Shown piece by piece: positions 35,995 to 46,347 of a stretch of 64,000 nt of DNA. The notes under the pieces were generated by a model, which was given only the letters and a program-made list of their open reading frames with translations, searched no databases and had not been told where the DNA came from. The position numbers and the translations under genes are program-made. The stretch comes from JACDCA01 sp963810305. Its GTDB lineage: Bacteria > Acidobacteriota > Vicinamibacteria > Vicinamibacterales > 2-12-FULL-66-21. The stretch spans positions 62,001-126,000 of the forward strand of contig CAWEMY010000003.1 of the NCBI GenBank assembly GCA_963810305.1, read 5' to 3'. The number at the start of each line of letters is the position of its first letter. Position 1 is the first letter of the stretch.

Positions 35995-36926
35995 GTCCCC
36001 CGCCGAAAATGTTGCAGTTGAAGGCCACGCGCCTGATTCCGGTGCGCCCCTCGATCCCGTCGCCGTATGACCCGTGTAATCCCAGCATCCTTTTGACCAC
36101 TGACGGTTATCTCGTCAACTGTCGCGGCGTGGACATCCGACGACGACGGTCGCGGCGGCGCGGCGGGGAGGATGAGGTGGTCATCCGGAGCCGCAACGTC
36201 CTCATGCGTTTCTCGCGGGAGCTCGAGCTGCTGGACCAGCACCCGATGGTGATCGATGAACCGCCGCTGCGCGATACGAGCATTCGGGGGCTCGAGGACT
36301 GCCGGTTGTTCGAAGTCGACGGTGCCATCTATTTCTTGTGCGCGACAGCGGACCGGCATCCGAGCGGACACATTCATCTCTCCGTGTGTCAGCTCGAACG
36401 GGACGGACGTGTATCCGCGCATCGGCCGCTCATCGGCGCGTTCGACGATCGGCCTCAGAAGAACTGGCTGCCGTTTGTCGGTGCGGACGGCGGCGTTCGC
36501 GCGATCTATGGTTACGCTCCGCTCACCGTGTTGCGGCTGGATGTGCTGTCGGGCCGCTACGAAGTGGACGTCCAGGTACGCCATCGTCGCCGCGCAAGAA
36601 CCTGGCGAGGATCCGCGGGGCCGGTCTCCATACCGGACAGCGATCGGCGACTCATGCTGGTCCACGACGTCATCATCCGGAATCGTCCTGGCGGTCGTTC
36701 CCAACGTACCTATCTCCATCGCTTCATAGAATGCGATGCGGCCTTCTCACTCACTCGTGTCTCGCGCCCGTTCGTCTTCGTGGAGGAGGGCATTGAGTTC
36801 GCCTGCGGGATGACGCTCAGTCACAATGGCGCGAACCTGGTGATCGGCCTTGGCGTCCAGGACGAACGCGCCTATTTGTGCCAGGTGCCGCTCGCCGAGG
36901 TCGAGAGGATGTTGAGCAGACCCTAA
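35991..36926 (+). CDS. Five-bladed propeller protein, GH130-like
   Basis: About 311 residues from GTG 35991 (ATG 36009 is the alternative). The frame extends further upstream, but there it overlaps the DinB remnant and looks non-native. SIRGLEDCRLFEVDGAIYF resembles the GxEDxR signature of GH130 mannoside phosphorylases and relatives; KNWLPFV, SPYDPCNPSILL and EEGIEFACGMTLSHNGANLV also fit. Usual catalytic residues cannot be confirmed, so it may be a non-catalytic or glycan-processing relative. The stop TAA (36924-36926) is part of a class A palindrome. Confidence 0.65.
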   Translation: MSPPPKMLQLKATRLIPVRPSIPSPYDPCNPSILLTTDGYLVNCRGVDIRRRRSRRRGGEDEVVIRSRNVLMRFSRELELLDQHPMVIDEPPLRDTSIRGLEDCRLFEVDGAIYFLCATADRHPSGHIHLSVCQLERDGRVSAHRPLIGAFDDRPQKNWLPFVGADGGVRAIYGYAPLTVLRLDVLSGRYEVDVQVRHRRRARTWRGSAGPVSIPDSDRRLMLVHDVIIRNRPGGRSQRTYLHRFIECDAAFSLTRVSRPFVFVEEGIEFACGMTLSHNGANLVIGLGVQDERAYLCQVPLAEVERMLSRP

Positions 36927-37135
36927 AGGGCTGGACGTCCTGCGATGGGCAGCCCTAACCGCCTCCGCCAAGGCTACGGCGAGTCTCGCCGAAGCGCTAC
37001 GCGCGAAGGCGGAAGGGCTGGACGCCCTGCGATGGGCAGCCCTAGAGGGCTGGACGCCCTGCGATGGGCAGCCCTAGGGCTGGACGCCCTGCGATGGGCA
37101 GCCCTAAAGGGCTGGACTACAAGGACAGCCCTGCC
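36919..37135. repeat. Class A tandem array with nested insertion
   Basis: Five class A palindromes in a 32-bp period (unit GGCAGCCCTARAGGGCTGGA plus CGCCCTGCGAT), between convergent genes. The second palindrome is split by a class B element. Both flanking genes take their stop codon from the array (TAA at 36924-36926; TAG on the minus strand at 37117-37119). Confidence 0.85.
36959..37012. mobile_element. 54-bp class B element nested in a class A palindrome
   Basis: Begins CCGCCT and ends AGGCGG (terminal inverted repeat). Left part CCGCCTCCGCCAAGGCTACG; right part GTCTCGCCGAAGCGCTACGC then GCGAAGGCGG. The class A halves CAGCCCTAA (to 36958) and AAGGGCTGGA (from 37013) rejoin into an intact palindrome if the element is removed, the expected footprint of an insertion. 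It is too small to encode anything; any mobilising enzyme would have to act in trans. Confidence 0.7.
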
Positions 37136-37890
37136 AGAATGTCATTTGCCGGGCGTGATTGCAGCGGCGGTCCCCAGGCGTGCCGCCAGAACTCACGATC
37201 CAGGATCCGGTTCAGGTCAGGGCGCTTGAAGAAGTAGTGATCGATCGAGAGATGCTGCGTGCGGTGAGCACGCAGCGCGGCCGCACGTCGTTCACGCCAT
37301 TCGGCGACGTCGATCACGAAATCAATACCGGGTGTATCGTTCGCGCCGGCAGCCGCAGCACCCGGACCTGCGGAATCAGCGCTGGAAATATCCCAGGGCG
37401 CGACCGGCGGTGTCCACAGCAGGCGTGCGACAACATGCGGCTCGCCAGCGCCGCCGTGCCAGCGCGGATCCGCGGCCGCCGCGATCGCGTCCGAGGTGAA
37501 CCGGCTGATGGCGACGTGATCCGGGTGGACGTTGAAGCCGTTCGGATCGAACGTGATGACGACCTCTGGACGGGTCCGTCGAATGATCGTCACCAGCTTT
37601 TCGCGAATCTCCTCCGGCTTTGCGTCCGCCAGCTCCTTGTCGCGGTATCCGAGCAGGTGCAGTTCGTCGAACCCGATGATCTCCGCCGCGTGGCGCAGCT
37701 CCCGCTCCCGCACCGCGGGCAGTTCCGCCGCCGTGCAAATCGCCGGCTCGCCGGTCTTGCCACGCTCGCCGAGCGTCGCGGTGACAAGTATTGTCCGCAC
37801 GCCCCGCGCCGCGTACTTCATCGCCGTACCCGCGCCCGAAAAACTTTCGTCGTCCGGATGCGCGAAGCAATAGAGCAGCGTCGAACTCAT
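37117..37890 (-). CDS. PIG-L / LmbE-family N-acetyl deacetylase
   Basis: 257 residues. Zn site motifs AHPDDESFSGAGTAMKY and NVHPDHVAISRF are intact. Typical Rossmann-like elements: RTILVTATLGERGKTGE, LHLLGYRDKELAD and PEVVITFDPNGFN. Members remove acetyl groups from GlcNAc-linked metabolites (mycothiol, bacillithiol, GPI precursors). Substrate undetermined. The final residues ILAGLSL and the stop TAG are encoded by the class A array. Confidence 0.92.
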   Translation of the reverse strand: MSSTLLYCFAHPDDESFSGAGTAMKYAARGVRTILVTATLGERGKTGEPAICTAAELPAVRERELRHAAEIIGFDELHLLGYRDKELADAKPEEIREKLVTIIRRTRPEVVITFDPNGFNVHPDHVAISRFTSDAIAAAADPRWHGGAGEPHVVARLLWTPPVAPWDISSADSAGPGAAAAGANDTPGIDFVIDVAEWRERRAAALRAHRTQHLSIDHYFFKRPDLNRILDREFWRHAWGPPLQSRPANDILAGLSL

Positions 37891-37988
37891 CAGAAAACGC
37901 TCTCACACCGGGACCTTCTCTTGCACGTTGTATTTTGCGATCGATATCGCAGCCTCAGCCAACGCTGAAGCTCATGAGGAGGACACGC

Positions 37989-38291
37989 ATGGCAGACAAT
38001 TACCCGCAGGACTGGAATACCGAAGACGCCTATTGGCGCACGAACTATCGCAATCGTCCGTACGCCTCATCGGGTTCGTACGACTACGAGACCTATCGTC
38101 CGGGGTATCGGTACGGATATGAATCCGCTCATCGGTATCAGGGGAAGAACTGGAACGACATCGAATCCGACCTCTCGCGCGACTGGAACGCGTACGAGCA
38201 CCGCGCCCACTCGACTTGGGAGCAGGTGAAGGCCGCCGTCCGCGACGCCTGGGATCGCGTCACCAGCAACCGCCACGTCGGAACGCGGTAA
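37989..38291 (+). CDS. Small Tyr/Arg-rich protein
   Basis: 100 residues from ATG 37989, with GAGGAGG 6 nt upstream. N-terminal half rich in Tyr, Arg, Asn and Gly (YETYRPGYRYGYESAHRYQG), then DIESDLSRDWNAYEHRAHS and a helical end WEQVKAAVRDAWDRVTSN. Similar small acidic/aromatic proteins accompany stress-response (CsbD/YsnF-like) genes in other bacteria; here that link is only resemblance. No signal peptide. Confidence 0.65.
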   Translation: MADNYPQDWNTEDAYWRTNYRNRPYASSGSYDYETYRPGYRYGYESAHRYQGKNWNDIESDLSRDWNAYEHRAHSTWEQVKAAVRDAWDRVTSNRHVGTR

Positions 38292-38308
38292 AGCGGTAGT
38301 TCGGGTAC

Positions 38309-38405
38309 GGAACGTGTCACAGCTGGCACGTTCCGCACTTCGCGGGGCGCAGTGCGCGGGGCGCGGGGCGCAGTGCGCGGGTCGCACTTGGCACCCGGCA
38401 CCCGG
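38309..38405. repeat. Hairpin followed by GC-rich array
   Basis: GGAACGTG and CACGTTCC (about 38309-38334) form a perfect 8-bp stem with a 10-nt loop, a possible terminator between convergent genes though without a U run. Next come CGCGGGGCGCAGTGCG-type class D units (38339-38405). Confidence 0.6.
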
Positions 38406-38410
38406 CACCT

Positions 38411-41064
<2,654 letters not shown>

Positions 41065-41194
41065 GATTCCTCCCCAAGGGTGTGGAAGGGGATAGTACCC
41101 CGGCGAGCGGGTCGCGCAGCGAAGCGTGGTAAGCTGATAGCCACTTTCCTGAGTCACCGGCATAGCGGGGCCGCTCTCACCTAAGGAGCCAACT

Positions 41195-41539
41195 ATGCCG
41201 TATCCGACTACTTATCCTCGTCTTACGTCTGTCGCTCTTCCAATTCAGGCTGGGCCTCTGCCTTTTTCTGGTGGTGTTTTCATGATGAATAGATTCTTCG
41301 AATTTCGGGCCCTTACCGCGACGTTCGCGGTCGTAGTGCCATTCGCCGCACTCGCCTGGTTGTTTGCCGTTCCGCAGATGATGTCGATGGTGACGCTGGT
41401 AGCGATGATCCTGGTGACACTCGGGGCCGCGCTGGTCGGCTTCAACACATGGCAAAATGGACAGGCGACGCGCAACGTCGGGCACGTGCTCAACGATGCC
41501 GAAGCGGCAGCCGCCTCGGCGGCGCCGAAGCGCACTTGA
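41195..41539 (+). CDS. Small membrane protein
   Basis: 114 residues from ATG 41195 (AAGGAG 6 nt upstream); ATG 41282 would give 85 residues. Two membrane spans (TATFAVVVPFAALAWLFAVP and SMVTLVAMILVTLGAALVGF) and a polar Ala-rich tail. The first ~29 codons are T-rich and unlike local codon use, so the internal start may be the real one and the 5' part a leader. No family recognised. Confidence 0.55.
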   Translation: MPYPTTYPRLTSVALPIQAGPLPFSGGVFMMNRFFEFRALTATFAVVVPFAALAWLFAVPQMMSMVTLVAMILVTLGAALVGFNTWQNGQATRNVGHVLNDAEAAAASAAPKRT

Positions 41540-41550
41540 CGAGTTGCTTC

Positions 41551-41711
41551 ATGACGCTTGCGACGGCGGGCTCCGTCTCGATGCGATCGCTGGCGATTGG
41601 CGGCGAGTTGCTGCTGCTCGTCTGGGCCGTCCCGCTGGCGATCCTGCTCGTCGGCTGCCGATCGTGCTCGCGCCGCCGGTCGACTGCGCCGTCATGTTGT
41701 TCGGACGTTGA
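41551..41711 (+). CDS. Possible small membrane protein, one frameshift
   Basis: MRSLAIGGELLLLVWAVPLA then ILLVG, and after one missing base near 41655 LPIVLAPPVDCAVMLFGR and TGA at 41711. Would be ~43-53 residues with two hydrophobic stretches. Short and repaired by assumption, so weak. Confidence 0.3.
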
Positions 41712-41725
41712 AAGGGACCCGATAG

Positions 41726-41875
41726 ATGTTCGTTCTCCTGGTCATCGCGGCCGTGCTTACCGTCGTGGTAATCGTCCACCTCGTGAGCCGTGGTCATGCG
41801 CGGCGTCCCGCGCTCGGGTCCGTCAGCGACAGCTGGCTCTCGGAAGAGCGCGCGTCAGAGTCCAACCGCACGTAG
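41726..41875 (+). CDS. Very small single-span membrane protein
   Basis: 49 residues. Begins MFVLLVIAAVLTVVVIVHLV (membrane span), then a polar tail SRGHARRPALGSVSDSWLSE. Preceded by AAAGGGA about 9 nt upstream. Third hydrophobic small frame in a row in this gap; a real microprotein is plausible but unproven. Confidence 0.4.
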   Translation: MFVLLVIAAVLTVVVIVHLVSRGHARRPALGSVSDSWLSEERASESNRT

Positions 41876-41908
41876 AGGCACGCCGCCCGGCGGCCTTATC
41901 ATTCTGGT

Positions 41909-42820
41909 ATGCGCAATTACTGGTTGACCACGGCTGTGGTCGTGCTGGTCGCCGCTGGTCTCGCCGCACAGCAGCCGACGTTCAAGAGCGGCGCGAAGAC
42001 CGTCGCGGTGTTCGCCACAGTCACCGCCGGCGGGGAGATGATCACCGGCCTCGCGCGGGATGAATTCGAAGTACGTGACAACGGCAAGACACAGCCGATC
42101 ATCGTCTTCTCGACCGACGTCCAGCCGATCTCAGTCGTCGTCATGCTCGACCGAAGCGGCAGCATGCGCGGCAACCTGCGGCTGGTCGAAGGAGCGGCCG
42201 AGGCCTTCGTCCGCGAGATGTTGCCATCCGACAAGGCGCGGATCGGGAGCTTCGCCGAGAACGTGCAGATAGACCCGGAGAACTTCACGTCGAACAAGGA
42301 GGAGTTGGTCGGGATCCTGCGGTCACGTCTCCAGCAAAAGGGACCGACACCGCTGTGGAACGCCATCGACCAGGCCGTTGGGACCCTCAAGTCGCAGGAT
42401 GGCCGCAGAGTCGTGCTGGTCTTCACCGACGGCGCCGACAATCCTGGAAATTTCCGCATCAACAACATGAGCTTCATGGATGTCATGCGACGTGCGCAGG
42501 AAGCCGACGTGATGGTCTATGCGATCGGCCTCGAGGGGCGCGGCACTCCAGTCGGCGGCGGCGGTTTCGGCGGGATGAGCCAGAGTCCGGACGCAGGGCT
42601 TCCGGCGATCGCGGCGGAAACCGGCGGCGGCTACTTCGAGCTCAGAAACACACAGGACCTCGCCGCCACATTCGCGCGAGTGGCCGACGAGCTGCACCGG
42701 CAATACTTGATCGGCTTCGAACCGGCGAAGCTTGACGGGAAGATGCACAAGCTCGAAGTGCGCGTGAAGAAGCCCAACGCCAAGGTCCGCGCGCGCAAAG
42801 AATACCTGGCGGCGAAGTAA
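41909..42820 (+). CDS. VWA-domain protein (VWFA-related, acidobacterial type)
   Basis: 303 residues. Signal peptide (VVVLVAAGLAAQQP). N-terminal ~60 residues VFATVTAGGEMITGLARDEF, then a VWA fold with an intact MIDAS motif VVVMLDRSGSMRGNLRLVE, TPLWNAIDQAVGTLKSQDGR and VVLVFTDGADNPGNF. The C-terminus QYLIGFEPAKLDGKMHKLEV is typical of the TIGR03436 family abundant in Acidobacteriota. Secreted; partner unknown. Confidence 0.9.
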   Translation: MRNYWLTTAVVVLVAAGLAAQQPTFKSGAKTVAVFATVTAGGEMITGLARDEFEVRDNGKTQPIIVFSTDVQPISVVVMLDRSGSMRGNLRLVEGAAEAFVREMLPSDKARIGSFAENVQIDPENFTSNKEELVGILRSRLQQKGPTPLWNAIDQAVGTLKSQDGRRVVLVFTDGADNPGNFRINNMSFMDVMRRAQEADVMVYAIGLEGRGTPVGGGGFGGMSQSPDAGLPAIAAETGGGYFELRNTQDLAATFARVADELHRQYLIGFEPAKLDGKMHKLEVRVKKPNAKVRARKEYLAAK

Positions 42821-42893
42821 CGTGCGACGTGCGACGTGCGACGTGCCACGTGCGCACGTGCGCACGTGCCACGTGCGCACGTGCTTACGTGCT
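42821..42893. repeat. Class D array of ACGTG units
   Basis: About ten overlapping ACGTGC / ACGTGCGC units between the VWA gene and the DUF1579 gene. A similar ACGTGAGC array lies at 58756-58809. Each half-unit is itself palindromic (CACGTG), so the region could bind a dimeric regulator or simply be slippage-born filler. Confidence 0.8.
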
Positions 42894-42932
42894 GGGTTTT
42901 CTGCGGTATATTCGTCGCCGAGGAGAGATGCC

Positions 42933-43490
42933 ATGAAGCTGTTTCGATCTGCCCGCTTTGCTCTCGGTCTCGTTGTATTCAGCGCCGCCCCGCTCGCCGC
43001 GCAGCAGGCGCCTCCGTTGCCGAAGCCGGGGCCCGAACACGAAGTGCTCAAGATGGACGTCGGCACCTGGGATGCCACCGTCGAATTCTCGATGGCCCCC
43101 GGCGCGCCGCCTCAGACTTCGAAGGGGGTCGAGGTGAACACCCTGAGTTGCGGCGGGCTCTGCCTGATCTCGGACTTCAAGGGTGAGGCGATGGGCTCAC
43201 CGTTTGTCGGCCACGGCGTGCTGACCTGGGACGCAGGCAAGAAGAAGTACACGGGAAGCTGGACCGACTCGATGTCGATGGGGCTCGCGCTCATGGAAAG
43301 CACCTACGATCCGGCCACGAAGAAGTGGAGCGGCTGGATGGAAGGTCCCGATATGACCGGCAAGGTCATGAAGACGCGCAACACGGTGGACGTGAAGGAC
43401 GCCAACAACCGCGTCATGACCGCGTACGCGACCGGACCCGACGGCAAGGAAATGCAGGTGATGAAGATCACCTACGTTCGTAAGAAGTAA
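42933..43490 (+). CDS. Secreted DUF1579-family protein
   Basis: 185 residues from ATG 42933 (GGAGAG upstream); the longer frame would start in the repeat array. Signal peptide (FALGLVVFSAAPLAAQQ). Typical DUF1579 features: HEVLKMDVGTWDATVEFSMA, HGVLTWDAGKKKYTGSWTDS and STYDPATKKWSGWMEGPDMT. Beta-barrel-like fold of unknown role. Confidence 0.85.
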   Translation: MKLFRSARFALGLVVFSAAPLAAQQAPPLPKPGPEHEVLKMDVGTWDATVEFSMAPGAPPQTSKGVEVNTLSCGGLCLISDFKGEAMGSPFVGHGVLTWDAGKKKYTGSWTDSMSMGLALMESTYDPATKKWSGWMEGPDMTGKVMKTRNTVDVKDANNRVMTAYATGPDGKEMQVMKITYVRKK

Positions 43491-43517
43491 GTACGCGGAT
43501 ACCGCCGGCCGTTCAGT

Positions 43518-46347
43518 CTACGGACCCGAGGACCTGACTTTCGCGTATTCGTCGCGCGCCTGACGGAGAACCGGCAGATCCGGATCAGCGCTGGCCCACG
43601 TCGCGAGCACCGCTTCATACGCCGCGCGGCTCTTCGCGAAGGCCCCCATCCGGTTGTAGGCGCGCGCGACACCGAGCTGCGCCATCGCGACAACCGGTGA
43701 GAACGGATCCGCCCCACGGTTGGCGAGGAGGGATTCGAACTCGCGGACGGCTTCTTCAGCCGCGCCGGCGCGCAGGCGCGCTTCGCCGCGGACATACACC
43801 GGCAGCAACGCGGCCACCAGTCCGTTCTCGTACGGAGAGGCTCGACGCAGTGGCTCGATCGCCGCGTCGGGCTGACCACGCGCGAGAAGCGCCGCCGCTT
43901 CGACGACCGGCAGATAGGCGTTCTGCAGCAGCGTGTCCTGCGAGCGGACGCCGCGGAACCGGCGCACCAGAGCATCCGCCTCCTGCGCCTCGCCGCCAAG
44001 CGCCAGCGCGGCGGCGGCTCTCAGCTGCGGCTCGAACGCGGTGGCGGTCTGGACGACGACCCGCGCCTGTTGAAGCGGCGGCCGCCCGTACCCGTAGATG
44101 ACTTCCGCAAAGGCGGCCTGCGCGGCGTAGCCGGACGCGACCTGCGGAAACCCGCGTGCCGTCGCCGCGCTCATCGTCTCCTCGAAGAGCTTGCGCGCTT
44201 CGTTCACGCGACCGTGAAACAGCGCCACCTGGCCGCGGGCGCCGCTGATGTCGAAGCTGCGCGCGTGGTTGGTCGCCCACTCGATCTGGCGTCGCGCCAG
44301 GTCCGCGTCCCCCTGCAGTTCGCCGAGCTGATACAGCAACCGCCGCATCGGCATCGTCTCGAGCTTCTCGGACAACGCTTTCTCCGCGACCGCGCGGGAT
44401 TCGGCGTAGCGTCCGGCCCCCCTGAGCGCATGTGCCAGGTTGGATCGCGGAAACGCGTGCAGCGGATTCCGCTGCATGGCGTCTTCCGCCTCGGTGACGG
44501 CGGCGGCGTAGTCACCCAGCCGGATGTGCAGCAGCGCGAGCGCGTTCGACGGCCGATAGTCCTTCGGATACGTTCGCTTCCACACCTCGAGCGCTTCCCG
44601 CGCCTTGAGTTGATCCCCAGTGACACGATCGTGGTACTGGTAGGTGATGAACAGCCGCTCGCGTTCGCTGACGCGGTCGCGGTAGTCGTATGCCAGCCGC
44701 GCGTACTCTTCGCTCCGTCCGGTTTCACCGAAGCCGCCGTAGATGCTCGACAGCGTCGTATGCGCGAGCGCAAATTTGGGATCGATGGCGATGGCCCGCT
44801 CGAGCAGCTCGACGGCTGAAGCCTCTGCCCCCGCCGCCCGCTTCGTCACCGCTTCCGTGTATGCCTTCAGCGCCTCGAGCGACGGCGTCGTGGCTTCTTC
44901 GATCGGGACGTTGTTCCGCGCCAGAGACGCGCCCGATTCTCCGAGCGAGCGGCGAATGGCGGAGGTCAGCTGGCCGAGCGCGCGCAGGACGTCTTCCTTG
45001 CGCTCCACTTCGACGTTCTCTTTCGCGATCGTCGCGTCGGTGTAGCAGTCGGTGGCGGCGAGCGCGACCACCGTCGAACGGCCGACCGCGGCGACGCTGC
45101 CTTCGAGCATTGCCTGCAGGCCAAGACGCTGGCACAGCTCCGCCGCGACGTCGTGCGTCAGCCGCGCGTCCGGTTTGCGCCCCATCAGCTGCAGCGTGCT
45201 GCGAATCCGCTCGTCCGATACCAGGTCGAGATACGGCGACTGCGCGAGATAGACCGAGATGCCCTGTCGCAACGTCCCGTCGAAATCGGGATCACCGGTA
45301 CCGTTGGCGATGTCGCCGACGAGGATCGCGCTGCGCTCGACCACCGGCGTCCACCGCCAGCGTGCGAACCCCATCATGGCGAGGACGGCAATCGCGACGA
45401 CGGCTGCCGCAATGCCCACCCGCAGCCCCGCTCTCGTACGCCACCACGAGCCGGAGCTGACGCGCGCGTCGATCGTGCGGCGGGCGCGCCGCAGATCGTC
45501 GACCAGCTCCGAGGCACGCTGATACCGCCGATCGGGAGTTTTGTCGAGAGCGCGGAGGATGATCGCTTCCAGTGCCGGAGGCACATCCGACCGCACGTCG
45601 CGCGGCCTCGCCGGTTCCCGCGCACTGATGTCCGAGGTTATTTCAGCGAGCGTGGCACCCTTGAAAGCAGGCTGTGCCGGTCGCCATTTCGTAGAGCAGG
45701 GCGCCGGTCGCGAAGATATCGCTTCGCGCGTCCGCGAAGGAACCCGCGACCTGTTCCGGCGAGAGGTACGGATGAAAGAACTCGCTGGCAAGCGAAGGCG
45801 GGATGGCCGGCACGGGCGTGACCGACGTGGTCTTCGCGCCGGCGTCGCCCGGCGCCGGTGGTTCTTCAGTCGCGACGGCCCCTGCCGCGCCAAGCTCCAG
45901 CAGCTTGACGTGCCCGTCGTTGGTGATGAACACGTTCGACGGTTTCAGGTTGGCATGCACGACTCCGCGGCGGTGAGACGCGACGAGGGCATCGGCAATC
46001 TGCAGCCCGATGTCGATGACGCGGTCCTGCGGCAATGGTCCCTCGGCGGCAACCGTCTCGTCGAGCGCGCGCCCTTCGAGCAGCTCGCAGACAAGGAACG
46101 TCTGCCCATCCGCTTCGCCGGAGTCGTGGACGGTGCAGATGTGCGGATGCGTGACGAGCGATGCGATCCGTGCTTCACGCCGGAACCGGTCGAGCGCGCC
46201 TGGCCGGGCCTTTTCTTCCGGACGCAGGACCTTGAGGGCGACATCGCGCTCGAGACGCAGATCGCGCGCCCGATAGATTTCGGTCGGCCCGTCGCGTCCG
46301 ATCCTGGTCAGGATCTCGTAGTGCGATATGCGAAGCGGAGTCTTCAC
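43518..46347 (-). CDS. Pseudokinase fused to membrane span and TPR region, one frameshift
   Basis: About 940 residues. Kinase-like domain (~1-280) with a degenerate glycine loop IGRDGPTEIYRARD, retained lysine VALKVL, but HANLKPSNV in place of HRDLKPxN and LLELGAAG in place of the DFG motif; SPEQVAG and DIFATGALLYEMATG are kept. One extra base near 45670 precedes PAFKGATLAEITSD. Membrane span VGIAAAVVAIAVLAMMGFA, then a tetratricopeptide-rich outer region (EYARLAYDYRDRVSERERLF, ALALLHIRLGDYAAAVTEAE). Starts with GTG overlapping the preceding kinase stop (GTGA). Lacking both catalytic aspartates, it is unlikely to phosphorylate. Confidence 0.85.
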
